Shown one piece after another: positions 1 to 9,485 of a DNA stretch of 64,000 bases. A program made the translations under genes and the position numbers. The stretch covers positions 12,321 to 76,320 of the forward strand of contig CAVPQU010000020.1 of NCBI GenBank assembly GCA_963707665.1. The letters are read 5' to 3'. Source of the DNA: DATJCV01 sp963707665 (GTDB taxonomy: Bacteria > Pseudomonadota > Gammaproteobacteria > Burkholderiales > Burkholderiaceae_D). Within the stretch, counting starts at the first letter, position 1. Every line of letters starts with the position of its first letter. The notes beneath the pieces were generated by a model. That model was not told where the DNA came from, ran no database searches, and was given only the letters and a program-made list of their open reading frames with translations.

Positions 1-547
1 CGTCGACGCCTTCGTCATCATCAGCGGCGACTCGGATTTTTCGCCGCTGGTATCCAAGCTGCGCGAGAACAACAAGTACGTGATCGGCATCGGCGTCAAG
101 GATTCGACCTCCGACCTCCTGGCCGCCAATTGCGACGAATTCATCTTCTACGACGACCTGGTGCGCGAGCAGGAAGCGAAGCGCAGGCGCGCCGAGAAGA
201 AGGCGCCGGTCAAGGCCGCCGCCAGCGGCAGCGCGAAAAAGCCGGCCGCCAAAAAAGCCGGGGAGAAAGGCGAGGAGCGGGGCGACGAAGACCGCCACCA
301 GGAAGCGCTCGACTTCCTGATCGAAACCATCGAAGCGCTGATCGCCGAACGCGGCGAGGACAAGATCTGGTATTCGATGATCAAGCCCACCATGCAGCGT
401 CGCCGGCCCGGCTTCACCGAATCCAGCTACGGCTACCGCTCGTTCCGGGAACTGCTGGAAGACGCCCAAAAGCGCCATCTGCTGACCATGGTGCGCGACG
501 ACAAGGCGGGGCAGTACACGATGCGCTTGCCGGCCGGCGACGACTGA
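1..547 (+). CDS. NYN domain / LOTUS (OST-HTH) domain protein, 5' truncated
   Basis: The gene enters from the left edge already in frame (codons from base 2), leaving 181 visible residues. The start has the NYN/LabA-type nuclease signature IISGDSDFSPL (about residues 6-16), with acidic residues typical of the PIN-like metal site. A basic, Ala/Lys-rich linker (about 58-88) follows. The C-terminal 75 residues (about 100-175) match the OST-HTH/LOTUS fold, which binds RNA. NYN-LOTUS proteins of this family are predicted ribonucleases or RNA-regulation factors; the substrate is unknown. The true start and the N-terminal half of the NYN domain lie outside the window. Confidence 0.85.
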   Translation, partial: VDAFVIISGDSDFSPLVSKLRENNKYVIGIGVKDSTSDLLAANCDEFIFYDDLVREQEAKRRRAEKKAPVKAAASGSAKKPAAKKAGEKGEERGDEDRHQEALDFLIETIEALIAERGEDKIWYSMIKPTMQRRRPGFTESSYGYRSFRELLEDAQKRHLLTMVRDDKAGQYTMRLPAGDD

Positions 548-624
548 CCGGGCCCCAGGCGGCCGCCTGTTTACCGGGCCAGCGCCATCTGTACCGAACC
601 GCGGCGTAGCGTTCCGCTTGGCGT

Positions 625-1803
625 TCAGTGCAGCGGCCGGCCCAATGCCACGCTCTCCCAGATCGCCACCACCATCAGGATGGCGGTGGTGAGCACGCTC
701 AACGCCAGCGCCGGCAACAGGTGGGCGAGCGCCGGCGGCAGCAGCGCGCACAACATCAGCAGGCCGCCCAGATGCGACAGCGGCGGCCGCGGGCGGTCGT
801 TGGTCACCCACTTGAACAGTGCCGTGCCCAGCAGGTAGAGCATCGGCCCGCCGACGATGGCGGCGATGTCGGCGTTGGCTACCGCTTCAGGATGCACCAA
901 TGCCAGATCGTCGGCGACCGCGCAGACGATGATGCCGCCGACGATCAGCGCATGCAGGTAGGTGTAGGCCAGGCGCGCGTGGCGCCCTGGATCGCGGGAG
1001 TGCGCGATGCGGTCGTGCGCGCGCTCGGCGCCGGTATCGAAATAGATCCACCACATTGCCATGCAGCCGAGCAGCGCCGCCAGAAACGCCAGCTCGGTGT
1101 CGGGATTCCATTCCGAGCCGGCGAAGGTGCTGCCGGTCACCAGCAGCGACTCCCCCAGCGCGATGATCACGAACAGCCCGCAGCGTTCGGCCAGGTGATC
1201 GGCGTCCACATTCCAGTCGGTGCTGCTGGAGCGCCCGAGGCCCGGCACCCAGAAGTACAGCGCCGGCGAGGCGAATTCCAGCAGCAGCGCCAGCGCCCAC
1301 CAGGTGACGCGCCCATTGCCCGTCGCCAGGCCGCCGTTGATCCAGAAAACACCCGACAGGCCGAGCCATACCAGGATGCGCTGAAAATTGCGCACGAGAT
1401 TCCGTTCTTCGCCGCGCGCCGCCCACAGGAAGAACAGCGTACGGCCGATCTGCATGAACACATAGGCGCCGGCAAACACCAGGCCGCTGGCGGTAAACGC
1501 GCCGGGAATCGAGACCGACATCAGCAGCCCGGCCAGCATCAGCACGAACAGGCAGAGCCGAACCGGGATGCGGTCGGGGTCCAGCCAATTGGTCACCCAG
1601 GAGGTGTATATCCATACCCACCACACGGCCAGCAGCAGTAGCGTGCCTTCCAGCGCGCCACGGAAGGTCAGCTGCACCAGCAACGTGTGCGACAGCCGCG
1701 TGATCGCGAACACGAACACCAGATCGAAAAACAGTTCGATCATGGTGACCTTGCCGCTGGCCGGCTGCTCGCGCTGGCGCAGCAGCGAAGGGGCTTTTTT
1801 CAT
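625..1803 (-). CDS. LtrA family membrane protein (low temperature requirement A)
   Basis: This 392-residue protein is strongly hydrophobic, with about ten membrane segments. It begins with a short basic cytoplasmic tail followed by the family hallmark IELFFDLVFVFAITRLSH (about residues 22-39). The segments RCGLFVIIALGESLLVTG and MWWIYFDTGAERAH are also characteristic of Pfam LtrA proteins. The family is named from a Listeria mutant that failed to grow at low temperature; the biochemical role is not established. It lies 105 bp downstream of the ROK kinase on the same strand and could share its transcript. Confidence 0.85.
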   Translation of the reverse strand: MKKAPSLLRQREQPASGKVTMIELFFDLVFVFAITRLSHTLLVQLTFRGALEGTLLLLAVWWVWIYTSWVTNWLDPDRIPVRLCLFVLMLAGLLMSVSIPGAFTASGLVFAGAYVFMQIGRTLFFLWAARGEERNLVRNFQRILVWLGLSGVFWINGGLATGNGRVTWWALALLLEFASPALYFWVPGLGRSSSTDWNVDADHLAERCGLFVIIALGESLLVTGSTFAGSEWNPDTELAFLAALLGCMAMWWIYFDTGAERAHDRIAHSRDPGRHARLAYTYLHALIVGGIIVCAVADDLALVHPEAVANADIAAIVGGPMLYLLGTALFKWVTNDRPRPPLSHLGGLLMLCALLPPALAHLLPALALSVLTTAILMVVAIWESVALGRPLH

Positions 1804-1908
1804 CGCGAACCCCGGCAGTCCGGCGCGCCGACATCCCGCTGCGCCGCCGCTATCGCATCCGTGCGCGCTGGCGACGTTCGCATCGAGGAGACCATGCGGG
1901 CTGTGCTG

Positions 1909-2892
1909 TCACGGCACCAGCAGCTGCCACGGCCGCGCCTGGCGCCACGGCTCTACCCACTCCGGCGGCAGCACCAGGCAGAAGGCGCCGATATCGGCCA
2001 CCAGCGCGCCCAGCGCCGGCGATTGCACCGTCACGCCCTGCGTCAGATGCGGGAAGCGGCTATCGATTTCGCCTTGCACCAGCGGCGCCAGCCAGGCGGC
2101 GTGGTGGCTCCAGATGCCGCCGCCGACCACGATGCGGCGCAAATCGAGCGCCGCCACCAGGTTGTACAGCGCCCGTCCGAAGCGGCGCGCCGCCTGCGTG
2201 ACCAGCGCCAGGTCGGCAGCGTCGCCGCGCGCCGCGCCGGCGAACAGTTGCTGCGCCGATTTGCCGCAGCGCAGCTCCAGGTTGCGGCCGCCGACCAGCG
2301 CTTCCAGGTCGCCGCGATTGCCGCAACCGCAGAGTGCGTCCGACTGCTCGCTGATCAGCATGTGGCCGGCGTGGCCGGCATTGCCGCGCTTGCCGCGCAG
2401 CACGTGGCCATCGACGCACAGGCCGAAGCCGATGCCGGTGCTCCAGGTGACGTAGGCGCAGTCCGGCTCGTCTTGCAGCGCGCCAAAGCTGCGTTCGGCG
2501 ATCAGCGCGGCGACGCCGTCGTTGGCGATGGTCACCGTGGCGAAGTGTTCGCGCAGCACCTGCTCCAGCGGGATCGAGCGCCAGTCGTTGGGCAGGCCGC
2601 GCGCGCCGCTGCCGCCGCACAGGTTTGGTGCCGCCACTTCCAGGCCGCGCGTGCCGTACACGAACGGGCCGCAGCTGGAAACGCCGAGCTGCCGCAGCGC
2701 GGCCGGCGCGATGCCCGCCTGGCGGCAGACCGCGTGCAGCAGCGCGACCGCCTGCTCGGCGACGGCGCGTTCGCTGCCGGCCTTGACGGTGGGTTGGCTG
2801 AGGCGCGCCAGCGGGCCGGAGGCGCTGGCGATGCTGGCGGCGATTTTGGTGCCGCCGATGTCAAGGGCGCCGATGCAGGGGGAATTGGTCAT
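1909..2892 (-). CDS. ROK family sugar kinase (glucokinase / N-acyl-hexosamine kinase type)
   Basis: The protein has 327 residues and starts MTNSPCIGALDIGGTKIA, which contains the DxGGTK phosphate-binding motif of ROK kinases. The catalytic region NDGVAALIAE and the glycine-rich STGIGFGLCVDG follow. The zinc-binding stretch GHMLISEQ...CGCGNRGDLE is present, but the usual GC in CGCGxxGCxE is GD here, so one zinc-ligand cysteine is missing. It probably phosphorylates a hexose or amino-hexose with ATP in the cytoplasm; the substrate cannot be read from sequence. I chose the ATG at 2892 over an in-frame start at 3003 because the family motif begins eight residues in. Repeat element E1 lies 29 bp upstream. 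Confidence 0.85.
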   Translation of the reverse strand: MTNSPCIGALDIGGTKIAASIASASGPLARLSQPTVKAGSERAVAEQAVALLHAVCRQAGIAPAALRQLGVSSCGPFVYGTRGLEVAAPNLCGGSGARGLPNDWRSIPLEQVLREHFATVTIANDGVAALIAERSFGALQDEPDCAYVTWSTGIGFGLCVDGHVLRGKRGNAGHAGHMLISEQSDALCGCGNRGDLEALVGGRNLELRCGKSAQQLFAGAARGDAADLALVTQAARRFGRALYNLVAALDLRRIVVGGGIWSHHAAWLAPLVQGEIDSRFPHLTQGVTVQSPALGALVADIGAFCLVLPPEWVEPWRQARPWQLLVP

Positions 2893-3237
2893 GGGGTCGC
2901 GGATGAAGTCTGGATGCGAAATATACTCCAGTGGTTTATGTCGATTGGCGCGCTTGAAATGGTCGTTTTTACAATATACTCCGCTATTTTTTCCTTGTCG
3001 CAATCGAATGTCGAATCCGGCTTGGCGCTTGCGGGCGATTCGTCAAGACGCGGCCGCTCGCCGCCGTGGCGCAGACGTCGATCTCGCGCTACAAGCACAA
3101 AGGCATGGCAAAAAAACCGGCATACCCGTGTGCGGCCATCAATGCCTGAAGCAGGGCGAATCGGGAAAGCCGCACCTGCTTGCAACCGCCAACGGCGATA
3201 GAGTCCGGTTTGGTGTTCTTGCGGCCGGCGCCGCGCT
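2893..3237. other. Intergenic region carrying repeat element E1, otherwise no gene seen
   Basis: The 345 bp between the ROK kinase and the GH15 gene hold element E1 (2921-2982). The rest shows only low-quality overlapping frames with arginine/alanine-rich shadow translations. I see no RNA gene or clear terminator. Confidence 0.5.
2921..2982 (+). repeat. Paired-heptamer element E1 (ATACTCC-N46-ATACTCC)
   Basis: ATATACTCC occurs at 2921-2929 and again at 2974-2982, exactly 53 nt apart, with AAA at 2957-2959. It is intergenic and is one of seven such elements in the window (see findings). Confidence 0.75.
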
Positions 3238-5061
3238 TCAATACGCCTCATCCCATGCAATGCTGAGCCGGGCCGCGCATTGCAGCAAGCCGACCATGCT
3301 GTAGGTCTGCGGGAAATTGCCCCACTGCTCGCCGGTATCCGGCACCACGTCTTCGGCCAGCAGACCCAGGTGGTTGCGGCGCGCCAAAACGCCTTCGAAC
3401 AGTTGGCGCGCGCGTTCGGTGTCGCCGATCTGTGCCAGGGCCTGGATCCACCACAGCGTGCAGACCAGGAACGCGGTTTCGGGGCGGCCGAAATCGTCTT
3501 CCTCGTCGTAGCGCAGCAGGAAATCGCCGCGCCGCAGATATTTTTCGGTGGCGCGCACGGTGCCGGCGAAGCGCGGGTCGTTGGGCGCCAGGAAGTGGAT
3601 TTCCGCCATCAGCAGCAGGCTGGCGTCCAGGTGCTCGCCATGGAAGGTCGAGACGAAACTGCCGAGCTGCGGATTCCAGGCGGCGTCGCAAATTTCCTGG
3701 TGAATGCTGGCGTGCGTGCGCTTCCCATTTTTCTGCGTGCTGCGGCAGGCCCAGCTGGCGCGCGATGCTGTTCAGACGGTCGCAGGCGGCCCAGCACATG
3801 ACGCTGGAAAAGGTGTGCACCCGGCGCGCGCCGCGCAATTCCCAGATGCCGGCGTCCGGCACGTTGTAGTTCAGCACCGCCTGCTCGCCCAGCCGCTCCA
3901 GATCCTCGAACAGCCGGCGGTCCGCCGGCCGCTCCAGCCGCATGTCGAAAAAGGCATGCGTGCCGGCCAGGATGGCCGAGCCGAACACATCGTTTTGCAC
4001 CTGGCAATAGGCCAGGTTGCCGATGCGCACCGGCCCCATGCCGCGATAGCCGGCCAGCGCCGGCATTTCGTGCTCTTCCAGCGCTGCCTCGCGCCGAATG
4101 CCGTACACCGGCTGCAGCGGCGCATCGCGGGTGTCGGCGATCACGTTCAGGATGTATTGCAGGTAGCGCTCCATCGTACCGGTCGCGCCCAGGCGGTTCA
4201 AGGCGTTCACCACGAAGTAGGCGTCGCGCAGCCAGCAGTAGCGGTAATCCCAGTTGCGGCCGCTGTGCGGCGCTTCCGGAATCGAGGTGGTGACGGCGGC
4301 GATCACGGCGCCGGTATCGTCGAAGGCATTCAGCTTCAGCGTGATGGCGGCGCGGATCGTCACGTCCTGCCATTCGAACGGCAGCGCCAGGTTGCGTACC
4401 CAGCGGTGCCAGTAGAGTTGCGTCTTTTCATAGAACGAGCGGCCAATCTCGGCCGGCGAGCCATCGACCGGTTCATCCGGCCCCATCAGCAGCGTGATGC
4501 TGCCGCGCAGGTAAAACGGCCGCTCGTCGCTGATCGCCGAGATCGAGGCATCGGTGGTCAGTCGCATCGCATGGGCCGAACCGACATAGGAAATATGGTG
4601 CGTGCCATAGTGCGTGCTGGCCGCCGTTTCGCCATAGCGGATCGCTGGGCGCGTGTGCAGCGCGATGCGCGGCCGACCGGCGCTGCAGCGAATCAGGCGT
4701 ATCAGCATGGCTGGCGCGAAGGTGCGGCCGTAATGATAGAAGCGCGGCGCGAAATCGATGACTTCGATCGCGTTGCCGGCGCTATCGGCAAAGCGGCTGC
4801 ACAGGATCGCGGTGTTTTTCTCGTAATGCTGATCCACCAGCAGCGCGTCGTCGAACTGCAGGCCGATCACGCCCCATCCCGGGGCCGCCCGGCCCCGGCT
4901 TCCGCCTCCGGCCGCTTGGGCTGCAGCAGCGCACAGCAGATCGGGTCGCTGTCGAAGTACGGATAACACCACCAGACGATGTTGGCGTTGCGGTCGATCA
5001 GCGCGCTGGTGCGGGAATTGCCGATCAGGCCAAGGTCAAGCGTTTGATCCGGAGTCTGCAT
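3238..5061 (-). CDS. Glycoside hydrolase family 15 protein (glucoamylase / trehalase-like), two frame breaks
   Basis: The start MQTPDQTLDLGLIGNSRTSALID with WWCYPYFDSDPICC is typical of bacterial GH15 enzymes. Further in come NWDYRYCWLRDAYF, the substrate-site segment GYRGMGPVRIGN, and GEQWGNFPQTYS near the C-terminus. GH15 enzymes are inverting exo-acting alpha-glucosidases or trehalases; which one cannot be decided here. The intact protein would be about 607 residues. The reading frame changes near 4890 (looks like a lost base) and near 3725 (looks like an extra base), and the two cancel in length. Homology continues smoothly in the new frame each time, so these are probably sequence errors. 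AAAGGA precedes the ATG at 5061. Confidence 0.75.
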
Positions 5062-5366
5062 GTCATTCCTTTAAAAGCGCCGGTGGGCGAAGCAGGCGCG
5101 ACCTCAATGTGATCGCCAAACTGGCAAATAAATCCGCCCGGGCGCCAGCCACGCGCGCGACGCCGCGCCGCGCCGGGTCGGTAAAATGGCGTTTTGCCGA
5201 GCCGGCAAGCTGTTGCCAGGCGCCATCCTGCACGTGCCGGATCGGGCTCTGTCGTAGTTGAGCTGTTGCAAGCCATTCCATGTGGTTGCCGCATGCTTTT
5301 GGCGGCAACGCATGCATTTCCGCCTTTGCGGAGGCGACAGCGCCCTCATTCGCTACTATTTGCCTC
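5062..5366. other. Divergent intergenic region between the GH15 gene and dinB
   Basis: These 305 bp separate two divergent genes, so both promoters should be here. I could not recognise a convincing -35/-10 pair or a LexA-type operator (CTGT-N8-ACAG) ahead of dinB. Confidence 0.4.
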
Positions 5367-6530
5367 ATGAACATTGAAGCCCGTCGCATCGCGCATCTGG
5401 ACATGGATGCCTTCTATGCATCCGTCGAACTTCTGCGCTATCCAGAATTACGTGGCTTGCCGGTTGTCATCGGTGGTCGTTCAATGCACCGGCCCACGGT
5501 TCAAGCCGATGGCAGTCGACACTTCTCAAGGCTGCGTGATTACTCCGGGCGGGGCGTCGTGACGACATCGACTTACGAAGCGCGCGCCCTTGGCGTTTTC
5601 TCTGCCATGGGGGTCATGAAGGCGGCGCAGCTGGCGCCCGACGCCATTCTCCTGCCGGCGGATTTCGACGCCTATCGCCATTATTCAAAGCTGTTCAAAA
5701 GTGCAGCCGCCAGCATCGCGCCGCATATCGAAGACCGCGGCATCGATGAGATTTATCTCGATCTGAGTGAGCAAGCGGACGAGACGGGTTTGCTTGCCTT
5801 GCGCATCAAACAAGCGGTGCGAGCGGCCACCGGTCTTTCCTGCTCGATCGGCGTGGCGCCCAATAAGCTGCTGGCAAAAATCTGCTCGGACCTGGAAAAG
5901 CCCGATGGAATGACCGTTTTGAACCATGCCGATATACCAAGTCGGATCTGGCCGCTGGCTGTTCGGAAAATCAATGGGATCGGCCCCAAAGCGAACCAGA
6001 AACTGGCTACGCTTGGTATCCGGACAGTGGGGGAACTCGCCCGAGCAGAGCCCGGTTTACTCCAGGCTCATTTCGGTCGAAGCTATGCCAGCTGGCTTCA
6101 CAACGCCGCTCAGGGCATCGATGAGCGGCCGGTAATAACCAGTTCGGAGCCGAAGTCGATCAGTCGCGAGACGACCTTTGAGCGGGACCTTCACGCACGT
6201 CATGACCGTGAAACCTTGTCTGGCATCTTTACCGCATTATGTACGCGAGTGGCAGAAGACCTGCGCCGCAAGGGATATGTTGGCCGCACGATCGGCATCA
6301 AGCTGCGCTACGCAGATTTCCGCACCCTGACGCGCGACGTCACGCTACCTGCTCCTACCGCCGATGCAGCAAGCATCCGTCGGGCTGCCGGCGAGTGTCT
6401 GCGCCGGGTTCCTCTGGAGCAGAGACTGAGGCTGCTCGGTGTGCGGGCCAGCGCTCTGTCGCCAACCGCGGCGTCGCATGGTGACGATCATTTATCGCAA
6501 GGAGAGTTGCTCTTCACAGAATCTTGGTGA
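5367..6530 (+). CDS. dinB: DNA polymerase IV (Y-family translesion polymerase)
   Basis: The 387-residue protein begins MNIEARRIAHLDMDAFYASVE, the palm motif holding the first catalytic aspartate. The second acidic cluster is in RGIDEIYLDL (usual form SIDEAYLD). STYEARALGVFSAMG is the incoming-nucleotide region, and INGIGPKANQKLATLGI is the helix-hairpin-helix of the thumb. An insert of about 20 residues follows GGR near the start (MHRPTVQADGSRHFSRLRDY), a variant seen in some beta-proteobacterial DinB proteins. The C-terminal QGELLF fits a beta-clamp binding peptide. I chose the ATG at 5367 because the polymerase motif starts nine residues later; an upstream in-frame start would add 29 unrelated residues. 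Confidence 0.93.
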   Translation: MNIEARRIAHLDMDAFYASVELLRYPELRGLPVVIGGRSMHRPTVQADGSRHFSRLRDYSGRGVVTTSTYEARALGVFSAMGVMKAAQLAPDAILLPADFDAYRHYSKLFKSAAASIAPHIEDRGIDEIYLDLSEQADETGLLALRIKQAVRAATGLSCSIGVAPNKLLAKICSDLEKPDGMTVLNHADIPSRIWPLAVRKINGIGPKANQKLATLGIRTVGELARAEPGLLQAHFGRSYASWLHNAAQGIDERPVITSSEPKSISRETTFERDLHARHDRETLSGIFTALCTRVAEDLRRKGYVGRTIGIKLRYADFRTLTRDVTLPAPTADAASIRRAAGECLRRVPLEQRLRLLGVRASALSPTAASHGDDHLSQGELLFTESW

Positions 6531-6780
6531 CGGCCAGTGGCGGCACCAACTGCGTGCCGTGCTGCTTGTCTTCCTCAAACGCCCTCCACCAGCACTGGAG
6601 AATAAAAAAATCCGCGGCTTGCATGGAGATCGAATCAGGCCCTTACGCTAGCATCCGCACCGATGACTCACGCTGCCATTGTCGTGTCTTGGCGGCAGCG
6701 ATAACAAGGCGGTCGGCAAGCAAGGCGATCGGCAAGCACGGCGACGGCGTGTAGAATGGCCCCTTTTTTGCGCGCTCGCC

Positions 6781-7683
6781 ATGTGGTTCAAAAACCTGCA
6801 GATTTACCGTCTTCCCGCCCCCTGGGCGATGTCCCCTGATCAACTCGAAAGCTGCCTGGCGCCGCATGCCTTCGCGCCGTGCAACAGCGGCGACATGCAA
6901 AGCCTGGGGTGGAGTTCGCCGCGCGAAAATGAGCAGCTGGTGCATACCGTCAACCGCCAGATGCTGCTCATGCTCGGCACCGAAAAGAAGCTGTTGCCGG
7001 CTTCCGTCATCAACCAGGTCTGCAAGGCGCGCGCCGCCGAGATCGAAGAGCAGCAAGGCTTCAAGCCGGGCCGCAAGCAGATGAAGGAGCTCAAGGAACA
7101 GGTCGCCGAAGAATTGTTGCCGCGCGCGTTTTCGATCCGGCGCGACACCCGGGTCTGGATCGATCCGGTCCATGGCTGGCTGGTGGTGGACAGCTCCAGC
7201 CCGGCGAAAGCGGATGAAATCCTGAAACTCTTGCTGAAAGCGGTCGATCCCCTGCCGGTCACCAACCTGCGGGTCGCGCGTTCGCCGCAGGCGGCCATGA
7301 CCGACTGGCTGGCCGCGGATGAAGCGCCGCGCGGATTCAGCATCGACCAGGACACCGAACTGCGCGCCTCCGGCGACAGCAAGGCCACGGTGCGCTATGC
7401 CAGGCAGGCGCCGGAAGCCGATGACCTGCGGCGCCACATCGCGGCCGGCAAGCAATGCACGCGGCTGGCGCTGACCTGGAATGACCGCATTTCCTTCGTG
7501 CTGACGGAATCGCTGGCCTTGAAGCGCATCGCACCGCTCGACGTGCTCAAGGAAAACGCCGACAGCGTGGCGGCCGGCGCCGATGAGCGTTTCGATGGCG
7601 ACATGCAGTTGATGACCGGCGAATTGAGCCAGATGCTGGACGCGCTGGTGCAGGCGCTGGGCGGAGAAGCCGCCCCGACTTGA
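6781..7683 (+). CDS. rdgC: Recombination-associated protein RdgC
   Basis: The 300-residue protein is the expected RdgC length and starts with the family signature MWFKNLQIYRLPAPW. Other conserved blocks are GWSSP (about residues 41-45), LLPASVINQ and the C-terminal VLTESLALKRI. RdgC forms a ring-shaped dimer around duplex DNA and restrains RecA filament formation; it is nucleoid-associated. The ATG at 6781 gives the canonical N-terminus. The gene stands alone, with about 250 bp upstream after dinB and 184 bp downstream. Confidence 0.95.
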   Translation: MWFKNLQIYRLPAPWAMSPDQLESCLAPHAFAPCNSGDMQSLGWSSPRENEQLVHTVNRQMLLMLGTEKKLLPASVINQVCKARAAEIEEQQGFKPGRKQMKELKEQVAEELLPRAFSIRRDTRVWIDPVHGWLVVDSSSPAKADEILKLLLKAVDPLPVTNLRVARSPQAAMTDWLAADEAPRGFSIDQDTELRASGDSKATVRYARQAPEADDLRRHIAAGKQCTRLALTWNDRISFVLTESLALKRIAPLDVLKENADSVAAGADERFDGDMQLMTGELSQMLDALVQALGGEAAPT

Positions 7684-7867
7684 GCCGGACCGAGTCGCGC
7701 CGCTTGCACTGTTGGATTGAACTTTCAACAAGCATGCCCCTCCATTAGAGACTCCCGCGACGTTCTGTTTGCTTGTGGAATCTTTTAGCGAACAGCAGCG
7801 CGGCGGGCCGCCCGGCCTCGGCGTCCGATCGTGGCCGGCGGGTCATCCATCTCAAAAGGAGCGAACA

Positions 7868-8209
7868 ATGACACTACGCGAAATGATCGGCGCCTCGGCG
7901 CTGGCCTTGCTGGCAAGCACTGCCTACGCTCAAAATCAGGACAGCAGTTCATCCACCATGACGAATCCGGGTCAGGCGCAAACGGCGCCGCCTGCCAGCG
8001 CCACCATGCCGGCACCGGCGACCACTTCCAACGATCCCTACGTGAAAAAGCGGATGGAAGACAAGGCCGCCAAGAAGCAATACAAGGCCGAGAAAAAGGC
8101 TGCCAAATCCGACTATAAACAGGAGAAAAAGCAAGCCAAGGCCAAGCTCAAGCAAGACCTGTCGGCCCAGCCGGCGCCGTCCGGCGAAACGGATCAACCG
8201 GGCAAATAG
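7868..8209 (+). CDS. Small secreted Lys/Ala-rich hypothetical protein
   Basis: The 113-residue protein opens with a likely Sec signal peptide (MTLREMIGASALALLASTAYA, cut after AYA at about residue 21). The mature part has a Ser/Pro/Ala-rich stretch and then a highly charged tract (about 59-98) of Lys/Ala/Glu with repeated AEKKAAKSDYK-like units that should form a long helix. I do not recognise the family. Similar lysine-rich periplasmic proteins occur in related bacteria without known function. AAAGGAG stands about 8 nt before the ATG, which supports translation. Confidence 0.7.
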   Translation: MTLREMIGASALALLASTAYAQNQDSSSSTMTNPGQAQTAPPASATMPAPATTSNDPYVKKRMEDKAAKKQYKAEKKAAKSDYKQEKKQAKAKLKQDLSAQPAPSGETDQPGK

Positions 8210-8283
8210 AGCCTGGCCCCGGCCACCGCAGGCACCGGCCAATAAACGGCGCTTGCGGTCCGGCCACCGGGTGGCACTACGCT

Positions 8284-8754
8284 TCACTGCCAGCGTTCGA
8301 TTTCAGCCAGCACGGCCTTCAGCATCTGATTGACATCCGCTTGCGCCATCGCCGGACCGGCGATGGGCGGCACAAAGAAATCCGGTTGCATGCTGGCGCG
8401 ATAGCGGATGCGGGTGCCATCGCAGTGGTTTTCGCGGGCGGGCGCCAAACTCCAGCGCGCCGTATAGCGCTGCATGTTGCCCGAGATGCGGCTGACGTCG
8501 ATCGCTGAAAACGGCTGCTCGGTGACGCGCAACACCATGTGGATTTCCCGCCGGACGAACAGGAACCCGCCGCTGCCATATTGTTCCACCACAACTTCGT
8601 GGGCGTGGCGCGACAGTACCGTGGACGAGATCAGGTTCGGCACGAATTCGGCCAGGCGGTCGTAGTCGGTCAGCACCTGCCATACCCGCCGCGGCGTGGC
8701 GCAGGCAAATCCTTCGGCGTCGACTTCAATTCCCTCGTCGTGATCGGCAGGCAT
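8284..8754 (-). CDS. SRPBCC (START-like) ligand-binding family protein
   Basis: The 156-residue cytoplasmic protein has the pattern of the polyketide cyclase/COQ10-type SRPBCC fold: an N-terminal strand GIEVDAEGFACATPRRVWQVLTDYDRLAEFVPN (about residues 8-40), central strands, and a C-terminal long helix (DVNQMLKAVLAEIERWQ). This fold binds hydrophobic ligands such as quinones, lipids or polyketides; the ligand is unknown. The ATG at 8754 follows no strong ribosome site, so the start is moderately certain. It is followed tail to tail by the gene ending at 8209. Confidence 0.7.
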   Translation of the reverse strand: MPADHDEGIEVDAEGFACATPRRVWQVLTDYDRLAEFVPNLISSTVLSRHAHEVVVEQYGSGGFLFVRREIHMVLRVTEQPFSAIDVSRISGNMQRYTARWSLAPARENHCDGTRIRYRASMQPDFFVPPIAGPAMAQADVNQMLKAVLAEIERWQ

Positions 8755-9305
8755 GCATCTTCTCCACCAGGCGGTCCGCGCGGCATCCACCCTGTGTGGC
8801 GGACCGATACGAGCCGCAACTGAGCAATGGCGCCGGGCTTGCAAGATCACAGGCAGCCGACACCACACGCTATCCATGGCGGTTTGCCTCGCACCGCCTA
8901 GCCGCGTCGGATACTCGGCATGCCATGGGTCAATATCGGATACAAACGGGACGTTTTTCAAACATACTCCACGTCTTCCAGAAGTGCCAGCGATGCAGTG
9001 ACAATCTTTGCGAGATGCTTGAGGCGATGGCTGTCGTACGCCGATCATTCGGGCTCGGTCGCAGCAGATTGTCGAACAGGTTTGTGCACTCTCAAAAGCG
9101 ATTTAATCCAGCAAAAAACACCATCCCAAATCGGCGGCTCGATGCTGGCCGGTCCGCAAACAATACGCAGCGCGCTTGATTTACATTCAAGAAAACCGGA
9201 TTGAATTTGCGCCTGCCATAGTCCAACGCAAACAGGTGTCGTCGTCGTTTATGTCATGTCGCCGCTGCCATCTGGCTGCTGTTTTGACATGGCAAGGAGA
9301 TTGGC
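8755..9305. other. Long intergenic region with element E3
   Basis: The 551 bp contain element E3 (8909-8970). The remainder has only short, unconvincing frames. It should also carry the promoters for the divergent SRPBCC gene and the DUF3311/symporter pair, which I could not assign. Confidence 0.45.
8909..8970 (+). repeat. Paired-heptamer element E3 (ATACTCG-N46-ATACTCC)
   Basis: ATACTCG at 8911-8917 and ATACTCC at 8964-8970 are 53 nt apart, with CAAAC at 8943-8947 before the second heptamer. The first heptamer has one mismatch to the others. Confidence 0.65.
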
Positions 9306-9485
9306 ATGTGGACCTTGCTGTTGCTGCCGTTCATCGGCTTGTTGTGGCTGCCGTTCTATAACCACGAGTTGCCGTCCCTGTTTGGCTTTCCCTTCTTCTA
9401 CTGGTACCAGCTGGCGTGGGTGCCGATCACTTCGCTGCTGATCTGGATCGTATATCGCCACGGCAAACGTCGGGGAGTCGAATGA
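9306..9485 (+). CDS. DUF3311 small membrane protein
   Basis: This 59-residue protein has two membrane helices (about residues 3-22 and 31-50) and the family pattern LLLPFIGLLWLPFYN...FGFPFFYWYQLAWV. DUF3311 genes are typically found just upstream of a sodium:solute symporter and are thought to be an accessory subunit. Here its stop overlaps the symporter start (GAATGATG), which implies translational coupling. Confidence 0.85.
   Translation: MWTLLLLPFIGLLWLPFYNHELPSLFGFPFFYWYQLAWVPITSLLIWIVYRHGKRRGVE

Noticed and set aside
628..1641. Long plus-strand frame opposite ltrA
   Set aside because: It is the complement of a real membrane-protein gene, with Arg/Gln/His-rich translation and no family signal. 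The same applies to other long antisense frames, such as 12901-15129 opposite paoC, 32552-34000 opposite ettA and 40399-42576 opposite the acyl-CoA synthetase.
2921..2982. Element pairs as two-unit CRISPR arrays
   Set aside because: The repeated unit is only seven to nine bases, each locus has just two, and no cas genes are present.
2951..2982. Element second halves as simple sigma70 promoters (TTGAAA...TATACT)
   Set aside because: The gap is 15 nt, too short for a good promoter. The CC after the hexamer is conserved, and the first heptamer of each pair has no -35 partner.
3248..4972. 574-residue frame as the whole GH15 protein
   Set aside because: Its ends are out-of-frame translation; the conserved N- and C-terminal GH15 segments are in other frames, so the full span with two breaks is preferred.
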